Source of the DNA: Pseudomonadota bacterium
GTDB taxonomy: Bacteria > Pseudomonadota > Gammaproteobacteria > Burkholderiales > Ferrovaceae
Assembly (NCBI GenBank): GCA_021796835.1
Contig: JAKABO010000004.1
Span: forward strand, 1 to 64,000
Length of the DNA stretch: 64,000 nt
Direction: 5' to 3'
Shown in pieces: positions 34,178-44,546 of the stretch. Under the pieces are notes generated by a model. The model was not told where the DNA came from. It saw only the letters and a program-made list of their open reading frames with translations, and made no database searches. How positions within the stretch are numbered: the stretch's first letter is position 1; each line of letters begins with the position of its first letter. Position numbers and translations under genes: made by a program.

Positions 34178-35590
34178 ATGAAACCACTGGGCACATTTCT
34201 CTATTCGGCGCTGACCATTGCCCTATTGGGCGGATGTTCCTTCATTCCCGATTACCATCGCCCCGACAACTGGAAGAGCGGGGTCTTCAAGGAAGACGGG
34301 CCATGGCGTCTGGTGCACCCAGCGGATGCAGAATCGCGGGGTGACTGGTGGACGTACTTTAATGACGCCACGTTGAACCAGATGGAGAAGGAACTTAATA
34401 GCGACAACTTTGTGATTCAGGAAGCGCTGGAACGGTATGACCAAGCCACGGCATTCCTGACGCAACAGGATGCCCAACTGTATCCTCAAATCAATTTCAT
34501 GGGGGACGTTACCACCAACCGCCAATCTGCCCATCGCTTGTACCGTAACGGGAATCAGGCCAATGTCAATGGTGATACGATTGGAGGGATTGGGTTTGTC
34601 TATGAGATTGACTTTTGGGGCGCCATCAGAAGTGCCATCGCTTCCGCCGAGGCATCGGCACAAGCCAGCAAGGCGGATATCGAGTCGGCGCGTCTCAGTC
34701 TGGAAGCATTGCTGGCCAGTGATTACGTCAAGTTGAGAGGGCTGGATTCGGAGATCGGTCTGCTGGAAGTGACGGTGAAGGATTACGAGCATGAACTTGA
34801 ATTGATGCAACAACGGCATGACGTGGGGATTACCTCCGGCCTCGATGTGGCACGTTCCAAGGCGCTTCTGGAAGAAACCCGGGCACAGGTGGCCAAAACG
34901 GTAGGCGCACGGGCACTCTATGAGCATTCCATTGCGGTACTGCTGGGGCGGGAACCGTCCACCTTTACCCTGAAGGCGGATACCGAGTGGATATACCATG
35001 CCCAATATGCGGCCATTCCCAAGGTCATTCCCTCGGAAGTCCTGCAACGGCGACCGGATATCGCAGCTGCAGAGCGGAACATCGTGGCGGCCAATGATCA
35101 GGTCGGTGTGGCCAGAACCGCTTTCTTCCCGACCATTTCGCTGATGGCGCTGGCCGGTTTTGAAAACAACGGGTATGGCGCACTGGCTACGGCCCCGAAT
35201 TCCTTCTGGTCCCTGGGACCCCTGGCGTTTTATAACATCTTTGATGCAGGGTTGCGTCAGGCCGTGGTGGATCAGGCAACCTCCAAGACCCGTCAACAGA
35301 CCGACAAATATCGTCAGACTGTTTTGGTCGCGTTCAAGGAAGTCGAGGACAGCCTGTCCCAGATCAATAATTTGACGACGGATGATGAACACCAGAAGTT
35401 GGCCGTGGAAGCAGCGCGCCGAACCTTCGATTTGGCGAATCATCGGTACATCGAGGGTGCTTCCAACTATCTAGATGTGATCGACGCGGAAGCCATACGA
35501 CTGCGCACCGAACGGGAAGAAATTTATGTACGTACGGCGCTCAACCAGTCCGTGGTGGATCTGGTACGCAGTATCGGGGGTTCCTGGTAA
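34178..35590 (+). CDS. RND efflux outer membrane factor (NodT/OprM type lipoprotein)
   Basis: This is the trimeric outer membrane channel of the tripartite pump. The 470-residue protein has a lipoprotein signal ending LLGGC (Cys near residue 20), followed by SFIPDYHRPD, then the two OEP repeats with long helices: DYEHELELMQQRHDVGITSG with LDVARSKALLEETRA, and EVLQRRPDIAAAERNIVAAN with VGVARTAFFPTISL. The second repeat ends in RYIEGASNYLDVIDAE. It begins 1 base after the adaptor stop. A strong terminator follows. Confidence 0.94.
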   Translation: MKPLGTFLYSALTIALLGGCSFIPDYHRPDNWKSGVFKEDGPWRLVHPADAESRGDWWTYFNDATLNQMEKELNSDNFVIQEALERYDQATAFLTQQDAQLYPQINFMGDVTTNRQSAHRLYRNGNQANVNGDTIGGIGFVYEIDFWGAIRSAIASAEASAQASKADIESARLSLEALLASDYVKLRGLDSEIGLLEVTVKDYEHELELMQQRHDVGITSGLDVARSKALLEETRAQVAKTVGARALYEHSIAVLLGREPSTFTLKADTEWIYHAQYAAIPKVIPSEVLQRRPDIAAAERNIVAANDQVGVARTAFFPTISLMALAGFENNGYGALATAPNSFWSLGPLAFYNIFDAGLRQAVVDQATSKTRQQTDKYRQTVLVAFKEVEDSLSQINNLTTDDEHQKLAVEAARRTFDLANHRYIEGASNYLDVIDAEAIRLRTEREEIYVRTALNQSVVDLVRSIGGSW

Positions 35591-35618
35591 ATCGGTAGCC
35601 TGACATTCATACAGGCAT

Positions 35619-35654
35619 AAAAAAGCGGTGGGGAAATTCCCCACCGCTTTTTTT
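35619..35654. terminator. Bidirectional terminator between the efflux operon and the porin gene
   Basis: Stem GCGGTGGGG (35625-35633) and CCCCACCGC (35639-35647) with loop AAATT is flanked by A-rich sequence upstream and T7 downstream. It serves the efflux operon on the plus strand and the porin gene on the minus strand. Confidence 0.93.
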
Positions 35655-35673
35655 GTTGGCAGTGCGTTGAAGA

Positions 35674-37470
35674 TTACATGGGGTAGAAACGAATACTCGT
35701 GAGAATCATGTTGTCAAAGGTATAGGGAGTGAATGCACCGCCGTATTGGCTGGCGCGCACCGAGAAGGCACTGACTCCGGTATGGGAATACTGTACCCCG
35801 ACTTTGGCGGCTCCATAGTAACCTTTATAGGCTGCCCACCAGAACCCGATGGTTTCCTGGGTGACGCTGTGCAAATCGTAGGGGGTGAACCCGCTCAGAG
35901 CGGCTTGGGATGTGAACTGTCCCGGATTGGCCAGGACGTTGTTTCCGTATCCGTAGGTCTGTCCGCCCGAACCGTAGGTATAACCGTTGATCCAATCCCG
36001 TCCGATATCGGCATAGATATCGAAGGTGGGCTTGACGTGCAAGGTCAGGCCGGTCAGGAGGGATCCTCCGCGCATGGGGGTCAGTTCACCGTTGGGTCCG
36101 ATGGTGGCATCACTCAGGGTGGAGGTGCCGTAACGTCCGACCCCATTTCCGTACAGTCCGCTGATCTTGAAGTCCAGGGTATGGGGGATGATTTTCAGGA
36201 CCGACCCGAAGCCCAGGGAGCCGGCCCAACTGCTCTGTCCGGCAGCCGTGACATTGGGATTGGTATAGGTGCCGTCAAAGTTGCGCAACATGCCGAAGAC
36301 TTCATAATGACCCAAATTGGTTTCCATGGCCAGTTTGCCGATGATGTCCGGAAACTTGTTGACCGAGTAATTGCCGGGAGTCAACAGTCCGCCCGCCTGG
36401 GCGGGGAGGGTGTAATTGTTGAGAACCCCATTGGGGGTGGACCCTGCTACGCCAGAAGTCTGGGATTGTTCCAGGGAAATCGCGGCCCAGTATTTCTTGT
36501 CCCAGTCTTTAACGACGCGAATCTGAGCTTGCCGGTTCCACACGAAGCCGGGCATGTACTCTGCGTCGATGACAACAGGAATTTCTTCATTGCGCGGGGT
36601 GACCCCCTGGGTGTTCAGGACGGCCAGGGACCAGCTCTGGCCCGCCAGCATATGCCACCCTACGTCCGTCCAGTCGATGTTGGTGTACAGATGCCGGACG
36701 CGCGCCGTATAAGAGTTGCTCTGGGTGCCGTTGGCTGTGGGGCTGTCTCCCAACCAGTCCATTTCGTAGTATCCGGTGACCAGAGTATTCTTGTCTGCAT
36801 TGCCCTGGGCCATCACCGAGAAGCGGGACTGGCGGGCCGTGGCGTTGAAACTGGACTGATTGTAATAGCCCGAGGCTGCCGCCTGACTTTGGGCCGGTGT
36901 CAGCAACAGATTGCCGGGGTTGGGGTTGAAAGGAATCTTGCTGAAGGGCGAGTTGATGTCTGCGCCCAGGTTGCTGCTGCGTAACGCATTTTCTTCCGCC
37001 AGATATCCGCCGAAGGCCAGGGTGACGCCATCCATGATAAAACCGCCCTGGTTCTTGTTGGTGGTGGGGATCAGGTCCCACTGGTCCTGAATGGCCTTGA
37101 ACTTTCCGGAAATCTCGAAAGTCTGGGCCTGGAGTTGCTGATGCTGGCCTTCGAGTTCCTGGCTCTTATTGGAAAGTTGTTGGGTCTTGTCCACAATCTC
37201 CTTGTTTTTATCGGCGATTTCCTTGTTCTTGTCCGCGATTTCCTTGTTCTTTTTCTGGATTTCTTCCATTTGCGCCTTCATTTCCTGCAGGCGTTGTTCC
37301 AGTTCATTGACCTGCTGCTGCATCTGCTGGATTTGTTGGTCATCGGCGAAGGCTGTCGGGAGAACCAGGGCAGAGAGCAGGGCGGCAACGGTTCGTTTGG
37401 CGGTTAAACTCTTTTTCGAGACGCCTGGACAGGCTCTCGAAGGGGATGTGTCATATCGTGTATTAGACAT
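35674..37470 (-). CDS. DcaP-like outer membrane porin with N-terminal coiled coil
   Basis: The 598-residue protein has an N-terminal signal region (hydrophobic AALLSALVLPTAFA, residues about 29-42, after a long basic n-region), a coiled coil (about 45-130) with three KNKEIAD-type heptad units, and a beta-barrel rich in aromatic alternating strands that ends with the outer membrane signature Phe-Tyr-Pro-Met. Barrel features RQSRFSVMAQG, ARVRHLYTN and LAGQSWSLAVL resemble DcaP-type trimeric porins. The start at 37470 has a GGAAA-type site 9 bases upstream; a TTG at 37485 would extend it. A Pho-box array lies 70 bases upstream, so phosphate limitation probably induces it and phosphate or organic phosphate esters are likely cargo. 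Confidence 0.8.
   Translation of the reverse strand: MSNTRYDTSPSRACPGVSKKSLTAKRTVAALLSALVLPTAFADDQQIQQMQQQVNELEQRLQEMKAQMEEIQKKNKEIADKNKEIADKNKEIVDKTQQLSNKSQELEGQHQQLQAQTFEISGKFKAIQDQWDLIPTTNKNQGGFIMDGVTLAFGGYLAEENALRSSNLGADINSPFSKIPFNPNPGNLLLTPAQSQAAASGYYNQSSFNATARQSRFSVMAQGNADKNTLVTGYYEMDWLGDSPTANGTQSNSYTARVRHLYTNIDWTDVGWHMLAGQSWSLAVLNTQGVTPRNEEIPVVIDAEYMPGFVWNRQAQIRVVKDWDKKYWAAISLEQSQTSGVAGSTPNGVLNNYTLPAQAGGLLTPGNYSVNKFPDIIGKLAMETNLGHYEVFGMLRNFDGTYTNPNVTAAGQSSWAGSLGFGSVLKIIPHTLDFKISGLYGNGVGRYGTSTLSDATIGPNGELTPMRGGSLLTGLTLHVKPTFDIYADIGRDWINGYTYGSGGQTYGYGNNVLANPGQFTSQAALSGFTPYDLHSVTQETIGFWWAAYKGYYGAAKVGVQYSHTGVSAFSVRASQYGGAFTPYTFDNMILTSIRFYPM
37189..37251 (-). repeat. Three tandem 21-base units in the porin coiled coil
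   Basis: Units at 37189-37209, 37210-37230 and 37231-37251 are nearly identical and each encodes one heptad (KNKEIAD, KNKEIAD, KNKEIVD on the minus strand). They extend the coiled coil by whole heptads and could vary in number by slippage. Confidence 0.85.
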
Positions 37471-37540
37471 GGTAAACTTTTCCAAATTAATGGGTTAGGT
37501 ATGGGACTTCCGTGACTCCGTAACACTTTGACATAGGTTT

Positions 37541-37580
37541 GTGACCGAACCGTGACAGTCAAATGACACTTTTATGACAG
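37541..37580 (-). promoter_or_regulatory. Tandem Pho-box array (PhoB binding site) of the porin gene
   Basis: Read on the minus strand, four 7-base units follow each other with 4-base spacers: CTGTCAT (37580-37574), GTGTCAT (37569-37563), CTGTCAC (37558-37552) and CGGTCAC (37547-37541). The spacing is exactly 11 bases, as in PhoB sites, and the first spacer is AAAA. Units read toward the porin start at 37470. A clear -10 is not obvious; CTATGT near 37536 is a weak candidate. The array equals two complete Pho boxes. Confidence 0.75.
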
Positions 37581-37607
37581 TTCGTTAAGGGGAAGTGCCC
37601 GAGGTGA

Positions 37608-38570
<963 letters not shown>

Positions 38571-38670
38571 GCCGCAGATTCTCGATTTATAGGAAGTTTA
38601 TCCAAAGTTATCAAAAAAACCTAAACTTGCTATAAATGGGAATGAGTTGGATTGAGGAGCGATTCGGGCG

Positions 38671-39411
38671 ATGGCTCGAATTTGGGATAGGGTGGACACA
38701 ATGCTGACAGATTTGATGGCCAAGGTGAAGTTGCCGAAATTACCCTGCGGCGCATTTTCGGGCACGGAATTCGAGGGGCGCCAGCACAGTCCCCTGGATC
38801 GGATCCTGGGTGAGTTCGATCGCGCCTTGCGAACTTTGGCCGCCCCTGCCCTGGGCACGCGCCCGAATCCGGCCCGGGGGTTGCCGGAAGCCGAGTTTGC
38901 TCCGGCCGCCCGTCAGCACACGGCCCGCCTCATGCGCATCAATCATACCGGGGAAGTTTGTGCCCAGGCGCTCTATCAGGGGCAAGCCCTGACGGCCCGT
39001 ATCTCTGCCAACCGGGAGGCCCTGCGCGGGGCGTCAAACGAAGAAGTGGACCACCTGGCCTGGTGTGAGGCGCGGATTGGCGAATTGGGTGGACGGACCA
39101 GTTTCCTCAATCCGATCTGGTACGCGGGATCGTTGGTCCTGGGGGTGGCGGCTGGGTTGGCTGGAGATCGTTGGAGCCTGGCCTTTCTCAAGGAAACGGA
39201 ACGGCAGGTGGAAGGGCATCTGGCGGGGCATCTGGCTCAGATCCCCGCCAGCGATCAGCGCACCCGCGCCATTGTGGAACAGATGAAAAAGGACGAGGCC
39301 GGGCACGCCGAGTTGGCCCAACATCTGGGGGCTGCGGAATTTTCGCCGCTGCTGAAACAGGCCATGCGCCTGTCGTCCAAACTCATGACCCGCTCGGTTT
39401 ACTGGGTTTGA
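38671..39411 (+). CDS. coq7: 2-nonaprenyl-3-methyl-6-methoxy-1,4-benzoquinol hydroxylase
   Basis: Coq7 is the di-iron monooxygenase of late ubiquinone synthesis. The 246-residue protein has MRINHTGEVCAQALYQGQAL (first iron ligands), NEEVDHLAWCEARIGELGGR with the EXXH motif, and KKDEAGHAELAQHLGA near the end. The conserved part begins at HSPLDRILGEFDRALRTL (residue 40). The first 39 residues are unusual; ATG at 38701 or 38716 could be the true start, though GAGGAG is 10 bases before 38671. The 3' end overlaps the convergent MATE gene by 13 bases. Confidence 0.9.
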   Translation: MARIWDRVDTMLTDLMAKVKLPKLPCGAFSGTEFEGRQHSPLDRILGEFDRALRTLAAPALGTRPNPARGLPEAEFAPAARQHTARLMRINHTGEVCAQALYQGQALTARISANREALRGASNEEVDHLAWCEARIGELGGRTSFLNPIWYAGSLVLGVAAGLAGDRWSLAFLKETERQVEGHLAGHLAQIPASDQRTRAIVEQMKKDEAGHAELAQHLGAAEFSPLLKQAMRLSSKLMTRSVYWV

Positions 39412-40841
39412 GTCAGCGGGGAAATACGCTTCCAGGCCCCTGAACGCCAGCGTGCCCAGAGGGCCAGTCCCAGACAGAAGGCATAGGCGAAGGCGGACAG
39501 CCATCCCCCCGTGGCGCCCCATCCCCATTGGGGCAGGAAGTTGACCCAGCCCTGCCCGGGAGAGAAGGTCAGGGCATGGCAAAGGGGCAGGAATATCCCC
39601 CAGGAACAGGCCAGCAGGAGCAGGGTGGGAACCCTGACGTCGCCTGCGCCGCGCAGGCAGAAGGCGCTGGACAGATTGAGCGCATCAAACACCTGGTACC
39701 CGGCGGCAATCCATAACAGGGAAATGCAGAGCGCCATGACCTGCGCGCCCTGCGGGTCGCCCGGCGTGAGAAAGGGGGGGACGACCCAGGACGCCGACAG
39801 GGCCAGCAGGACGCCAACCACGCCCATGTAGAGCACCGCCATGCGAATGATGACGCGGGCACAGGCCTCGGCCCAGGATTTATCCCCCGCCCCGATGGAC
39901 TGTCCCACCAGGGTGGTGCCCGCCAGGGCAATGCCGATGGCCGGAAGATAGGACACCGAGGTCAGCATCATGACGATCTGGGTGGCGGCCCCATCCACGG
40001 CACTCAGTTTGACCTGCATGAGTTGGAACAGTCCCAGGCCCACCACATCCATGGCAGGAAATAAGCCGGTGGGGATGCCAATGGCGAAGACCTGACGAAT
40101 CGAGGGCCAGTGGGGGCGCCAGGTTCGCCCGGTGTGGAAGCGGGCGCGGAAAGTGGGGCGCAGGAAAACAGCCCCCGCGATGACGACCCCGATGGCCTGG
40201 GCGGCGGTGCTGCCCCAGGCGGCCCCGGCCATGCCGAGGTGCCAGTGAAAAATGAACCATTCGTTGAGCAGGGCGTTGCTGAGGGCAACCAGCGCCATGA
40301 TCCAGAGGGTGTGGCGGGGCTGGCTGATGCCATTGAAAAAGGAATTCAGGGCAAAGAGCAGGGTGGACAGGGGACCGCCCAGCAGGCGCGGAAACCAGAA
40401 GGACGCGGCCAGATCGTGGACTTCGGGGGGGAGATCAAAGATCGCCAGGAGGGCCGGCCCTGCATATCCGATCAGCAAAAACAGGGGGGTGGTGGCCAGG
40501 GCTGCCCATAACCCGCTCCAGGTGGTGCGTCCCACGGCAGAGGCGTTTTCTGCGCCGAAGTGCTGCGCCACGATGGCCTGAACCCCGATGCCGACCCCGC
40601 CCAGCAACAGGAAGAACATGAAAATCAGGTAGTAACAGGCGGCCATGGCGGCCATGGCCGCGGTGGAAAGGTGTCCGATGAACCAGGTGTCGGTCAGGTT
40701 CAGGACGACCTGCAAACTACTGTTCAGGAACAGGGGCAAGGCCAGTGCCAGCACGGCCCGAAGGTCCACATGGCGATGCCCTTGCGGGTCCAGGCGCAGG
40801 GCGGGAAGGGCGTGCCGGACCACGCTGGGAGTGGGCTTCAA
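39399..40841 (-). CDS. MATE family efflux transporter
   Basis: MATE transporters export cationic compounds using sodium or proton gradients. The 480-residue protein has 12 hydrophobic helices and the family pattern [20 protein letters not shown] at helix 1, [16 protein letters not shown] in the first half and [20 protein letters not shown] in the second, showing the internal duplication. It overlaps tyrS by 4 bases (ATGA), and its 3' end overlaps coq7 on the other strand. The substrate is unknown. Confidence 0.93.
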   Translation of the reverse strand: MKPTPSVVRHALPALRLDPQGHRHVDLRAVLALALPLFLNSSLQVVLNLTDTWFIGHLSTAAMAAMAACYYLIFMFFLLLGGVGIGVQAIVAQHFGAENASAVGRTTWSGLWAALATTPLFLLIGYAGPALLAIFDLPPEVHDLAASFWFPRLLGGPLSTLLFALNSFFNGISQPRHTLWIMALVALSNALLNEWFIFHWHLGMAGAAWGSTAAQAIGVVIAGAVFLRPTFRARFHTGRTWRPHWPSIRQVFAIGIPTGLFPAMDVVGLGLFQLMQVKLSAVDGAATQIVMMLTSVSYLPAIGIALAGTTLVGQSIGAGDKSWAEACARVIIRMAVLYMGVVGVLLALSASWVVPPFLTPGDPQGAQVMALCISLLWIAAGYQVFDALNLSSAFCLRGAGDVRVPTLLLLACSWGIFLPLCHALTFSPGQGWVNFLPQWGWGATGGWLSAFAYAFCLGLALWARWRSGAWKRISPLTQTQ

Positions 40842-42049
40842 CAGCAGCGTACGCGGGCAAATTTACGTTTTCCGGCCTGCAGGGTCAGTTCGGCGCCGGA
40901 AAAAAAACGCAGGGACTGATCCGTGGCCTTTTCTCCATCGATGCGAATACCCCCACTCTCGATCAGGCGGCGGGCTTCGGAGGTGGAGTTGGACAGCCCG
41001 GCACGGTGCAGCAGTTGGGAGAGGAGTAATCCTTCGCCGCCCACCGAAATTTCGGTGAGGGGCAGATCGTCGGGCAGGGCATGGTCCCGAAACCGGGATT
41101 CAAAGTCTTCCAGGGCCTGTCTGGCGGCGTCCTGGCCATGGAAGCGCGCGACGATTTCCTGAGCCAGGCGAACCTTGATGGTGCGCGGGTTGAGTCCCTC
41201 TTCGACGGCGCGCTTCCAGTGGGTCAGAGTGGCCAGGGATTCGAAGGAGAGCAGTTCCAGATAGCGCCACATGAGGGGGTCGGAAATGGACATCAATTTG
41301 CCGAATTGGGTGGCAGGAGGGTCTTCGATGGCAATGAAATTGCCCTGGGATTTGGACATCTTGTGGATTCCGTCGGTCCCTTCCAGCAAGGGCAGGGTGA
41401 GGATGCACTGGGGACGTTGTCCATGGTGCTTCTGCAATTCCCTGCCCATCAGAAGGTTGAATTTCTGATCGGTGCCGCCGATTTCCAGGTCGGCTTCGAG
41501 CGCTACGGAGTCATATCCCTGCACCAGGGGGTAAAGAAATTCATGGAGGGCAATGGGTTGTTCCGCGCGGTATCGTTTGGCGAAATCGTCCCGTTCCAGC
41601 ATGCGTGCCACGGTATGGGTGGCGGCCAGGCGAATCAGGCCGGCAGCGCCCAATTCGTTCATCCAGGTGCTGTTGTAGGCCAGGGTCGTGCGCTGGGGAT
41701 CGAGAATGCGGAATACCTGGCTTTGATAGGTGGCGGCATTGAGCGCCACCTGCTCCGGGGTGAGGGGAGGACGGGTGGCATTGCGTCCGGTGGGGTCGCC
41801 GATCAATGCCGTAAAATCGCCGATCAGGAAGATTATTTCATGGCCCAGGTCCTGCAGCGTCCTGAGTTTGTTGAGCAGGACGGTGTGACCGAGGTGCAGG
41901 TCCGGAGCCGTGGGGTCGAACCCCGCTTTGACCCGCAAGGGCTTACCTTCCTGAAGTCGTTGCCGGAAGTCTTGTTCGGGGAGAATCTCGTCGGTCCCCC
42001 GGCGAATTTCCTCCCAGGGGTCGATGGATGATAACTTTTTGTCATTCAT
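40838..42049 (-). CDS. tyrS: Tyrosyl-tRNA synthetase
   Basis: TyrRS charges tRNA-Tyr. The 403-residue class I enzyme has the HIGH-type motif HLGH in [19 protein letters not shown] (residues about 46-64), the KMSKS motif in [12 protein letters not shown] (near 227-238), and a C-terminal S4 RNA-binding domain ([19 protein letters not shown]). The HLGH/KMSKS sequence and 400-residue length place it in the TyrZ-like branch common in betaproteobacteria. No good ribosome binding site precedes the ATG, and only 42 bases separate it from the divergent M23 gene. Confidence 0.95.
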   Translation of the reverse strand: MNDKKLSSIDPWEEIRRGTDEILPEQDFRQRLQEGKPLRVKAGFDPTAPDLHLGHTVLLNKLRTLQDLGHEIIFLIGDFTALIGDPTGRNATRPPLTPEQVALNAATYQSQVFRILDPQRTTLAYNSTWMNELGAAGLIRLAATHTVARMLERDDFAKRYRAEQPIALHEFLYPLVQGYDSVALEADLEIGGTDQKFNLLMGRELQKHHGQRPQCILTLPLLEGTDGIHKMSKSQGNFIAIEDPPATQFGKLMSISDPLMWRYLELLSFESLATLTHWKRAVEEGLNPRTIKVRLAQEIVARFHGQDAARQALEDFESRFRDHALPDDLPLTEISVGGEGLLLSQLLHRAGLSNSTSEARRLIESGGIRIDGEKATDQSLRFFSGAELTLQAGKRKFARVRCC

Positions 42050-42055
42050 GGGGAA

Positions 42056-42084
42056 TTGTGCCTGCGGCAGGTTTCTGTTAGACT
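42056..42084 (+). promoter_or_regulatory. Promoter of the M23 peptidase gene, likely giving a near-leaderless mRNA
   Basis: TTGTGC at 42056-42061 and TAGACT at 42079-42084 have a 17-base spacer, and TG at 42076-42077 adds an extended -10. The ATG at 42092 lies 8 bases after the -10, about where transcription should start, and no Shine-Dalgarno sequence precedes it. Confidence 0.5.
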
Positions 42085-42091
42085 GGCGCGC

Positions 42092-43435
42092 ATGAACTCA
42101 ATCAAACGGCGCGCACAAGCGTTCAAACGCTGGATTCTAACCCAAAACACCACCATCGATGCGACGGATGCTCGTCGCAGCGGGCAGGTTGCGACGCTCC
42201 TCATGATGGTGTTCGGGGTAGCGGTGGCTTTCGGGATGACTCCCGGGGTTTCCATGCAGACGGTGCCCCTGGCCCCGGTCACCGAGGACATGACGGCGGA
42301 TCTGGGGACGGTTACCCCCACCCCGGGCACTTTCATTCAGCAGGATCAGATTCGTTCGGGCGATACCCTGGCTGCCCTGTTGTTCCGCATGGGGGTGAGC
42401 GACCAGGCGGCCCTTGATTTCATTGCGACCGACAGCAAGGCCCGGGTCATCTACCAGCATATGGCTCCCGGCAAACCCATTCGCGTGGAACACGCGGCCA
42501 ACGGCGACCTGGTTTCCCTGCGTTTTCCCTATGGAGACAAGGGGACCCTGGTGGTTTCCCGTACCCCTGCGGGGTTCGCCTCCAGTTTGGTGGGCGAGGG
42601 GGACTTGCACCGCATCGTCCAGGCCAACGGGACCATTCACAGTTCCCTCTTTGCTGCAGCGGACAACGCGGGCATTCCGGACAGCGTGACGCGTCAATTG
42701 ACCCGTCTGTTTTCTACGGATATCGATTTTCATAACGACCTGCGCGCCGGGGATACCTTTTCCGTGGTCTACGAAGCAACCCAGAATGACTTTGACCAGG
42801 TGGTGCCCGGCAGGATTCTGGCGGCCGAGTTTGTCAACAAGGGCGTGACGATTCGTCGCGTCTACTATGAAAATGCGGAGGGAGGGGACTACTACACGCC
42901 GGACGGGCATGGTTCCAAGGCCTCTTTCCTGCGTTCGCCCATCGAATTCTCACGCATCACCTCGGGATTTTCCGCAGCGCGCTTTCATCCGATCCTGAAA
43001 ACTTGGCGAGCCCATAAGGGCATCGACCTGGCGGCTCCCAAGGGGACCCCCATCGTGGCCGTCGCCAATGCCACGGTGACTTATGCGGGGTGGCGCAACG
43101 GTTATGGAAACATGATCGAGTTGCATCATGCCAACGGAATCGACACGGTCTATGGCCACCTTTCGGCATTCGCGGGCGGGCTGCATACCGGAGAAAAAAT
43201 TCGTCAGGGCGACCTGATCGGCTATGTGGGCATGACGGGCTGGGCCACCGGTCCCCACCTGCACTATGAATTCAAGATCAATGGCGTTCAGCATGATCCG
43301 CTGGGTCCCGAGGTGCCGCGTTTTGCCAGCACCGACCTGACTGGTCGTGCTCGTACCCAGTTCCTTTCGGCCACGGCGCCATACCTCAAGCAACTCGATG
43401 CCGTACGCGGCAGTGCCCTCGCCCGCTTCGAATAA
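42092..43435 (+). CDS. M23 family metallopeptidase (LytM domain, OapA/MepM-like)
   Basis: Enzymes of this group cut peptidoglycan cross-links or activate amidases in the periplasm. The 447-residue protein has a short cytoplasmic segment, one N-terminal membrane anchor (about residues 33-50, [17 protein letters not shown]), an OapA/LysM-like middle ([20 protein letters not shown]), and a C-terminal M23 domain with zinc ligands in [18 protein letters not shown] and [14 protein letters not shown]. It resembles E. coli MepM. The ATG at 42092 fits; the frame stays open a few codons upstream. anmK overlaps its end. Confidence 0.92.
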   Translation: MNSIKRRAQAFKRWILTQNTTIDATDARRSGQVATLLMMVFGVAVAFGMTPGVSMQTVPLAPVTEDMTADLGTVTPTPGTFIQQDQIRSGDTLAALLFRMGVSDQAALDFIATDSKARVIYQHMAPGKPIRVEHAANGDLVSLRFPYGDKGTLVVSRTPAGFASSLVGEGDLHRIVQANGTIHSSLFAAADNAGIPDSVTRQLTRLFSTDIDFHNDLRAGDTFSVVYEATQNDFDQVVPGRILAAEFVNKGVTIRRVYYENAEGGDYYTPDGHGSKASFLRSPIEFSRITSGFSAARFHPILKTWRAHKGIDLAAPKGTPIVAVANATVTYAGWRNGYGNMIELHHANGIDTVYGHLSAFAGGLHTGEKIRQGDLIGYVGMTGWATGPHLHYEFKINGVQHDPLGPEVPRFASTDLTGRARTQFLSATAPYLKQLDAVRGSALARFE

Positions 43436-44546
43436 TTCCGGATCCTCCCGCTATGTGGGGTTGATGTCAGGGACCAGCCTCGACGGGATCGATGGGGTCC
43501 TGGCGGATTTTTCCCGGCCGGCCCGACCCGTGGTTCTGGCCCAGGCACAGCGGCCTTTTTCCGTGGATCTGCGTTCGGACCTGCTGGATCTGACCCATCC
43601 GGGGGTCAATGAACTGGAGCGCGCCGCCCGCCTGTCCCAGACACTTTCCACCCTCTACGCCGAAGTGGTTCATGAGTTGGTCCAACAGGCCGGGCCGGGG
43701 GGGTTTCCGGTCGCGGCGGTGGGTTGCCATGGGCAAACGGTGCGCCATCGTCCGGAACAGGGATTCAGTCTCCAGTTGGTGAATGGGGCCTTGCTGGCCG
43801 AACTGACCGGCATGGCGGTGATCACCGATTTTCGTTCGGGAGACATTGCGGCGGGCGGGCAGGGCGCGCCGCTGGTTCCTGCCTTTCATGATGCGCTGTT
43901 CCGGCACGCCTCGATTCCCCGTTTGATTCTCAACCTGGGCGGGATCGCCAATCTGACCCTGCTTCTCCCGGGGCAGGTTACCCGAGGCCATGATACCGGT
44001 CCGGCCAACCTGTTGATGGATGGCTGGATTGGTCGGTGCCTGGGGCAGGCCTTCGATCGCGGAGGGGACTGGGCGGCCCAGGGCCGATGTCATCCGGCCT
44101 TGCTGGAATCCTTGCTGGCCCATCCTTTTTTTCAGCGCAGTGCGCCCAAGAGTACCGGGCGGGAAGATTTTTCGTTGGAATGGCTGGAGAGCCGGGGGGC
44201 GTGGGTGTCTTCACTGCCGCCGGAGGATGTTCAGGCAACCCTGCTGGAATTGACGGCGCGCTCGGTGGCTGAGGCGGTACAGACGGCGTGCCGGGGATAT
44301 GAGGGGGCCGAACTGTATCTCTGTGGGGGCGGAGCCCTGAATGTCCAATTGACGAAACGCCTGCGGACCCTGATGCCCGAGGTTCGGGTAGGGCGTACCG
44401 ATGATTTGGGGGTGCCCGCGCAACAGGTGGAGGCTCTGGCCTTTGCCTGGTTGGCATGGGCGCGGGTGCAGGGGAAAGCGGGAAATCTGCCCGCGGTGAC
44501 CGGGGCACGCCACGGCGTCGTGCTGGGCGCGCTTTATTCTCCCTGA
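43398..44546 (+). CDS. anmK: Anhydro-N-acetylmuramic acid kinase
   Basis: AnmK recycles cell-wall sugar by opening and phosphorylating 1,6-anhydro-MurNAc. The 382-residue protein has the ASKHA-type ATP-binding start YVGLMSGTSLDGIDGVLADF (near residue 18), GCHGQTVRHRPEQGFSLQLV, LNLGGIANLTLL, DTGPANLLMD and the C-terminal LYLCGGGALN. The ATG at 43398 overlaps the M23 gene by 38 bases, and no ribosome binding site is obvious; a nearby GTG at 43413 is an alternative. Grouping with the M23 peptidase links two cell-wall functions. Its end overlaps convergent xerC by 13 bases. Confidence 0.94.
   Translation: MPYAAVPSPASNNSGSSRYVGLMSGTSLDGIDGVLADFSRPARPVVLAQAQRPFSVDLRSDLLDLTHPGVNELERAARLSQTLSTLYAEVVHELVQQAGPGGFPVAAVGCHGQTVRHRPEQGFSLQLVNGALLAELTGMAVITDFRSGDIAAGGQGAPLVPAFHDALFRHASIPRLILNLGGIANLTLLLPGQVTRGHDTGPANLLMDGWIGRCLGQAFDRGGDWAAQGRCHPALLESLLAHPFFQRSAPKSTGREDFSLEWLESRGAWVSSLPPEDVQATLLELTARSVAEAVQTACRGYEGAELYLCGGGALNVQLTKRLRTLMPEVRVGRTDDLGVPAQQVEALAFAWLAWARVQGKAGNLPAVTGARHGVVLGALYSP

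Noticed and set aside
37189-37251. CRISPR-like repeat
   Set aside because: The 21-base units are contiguous, in frame and encode coiled-coil heptads; there are no spacers.
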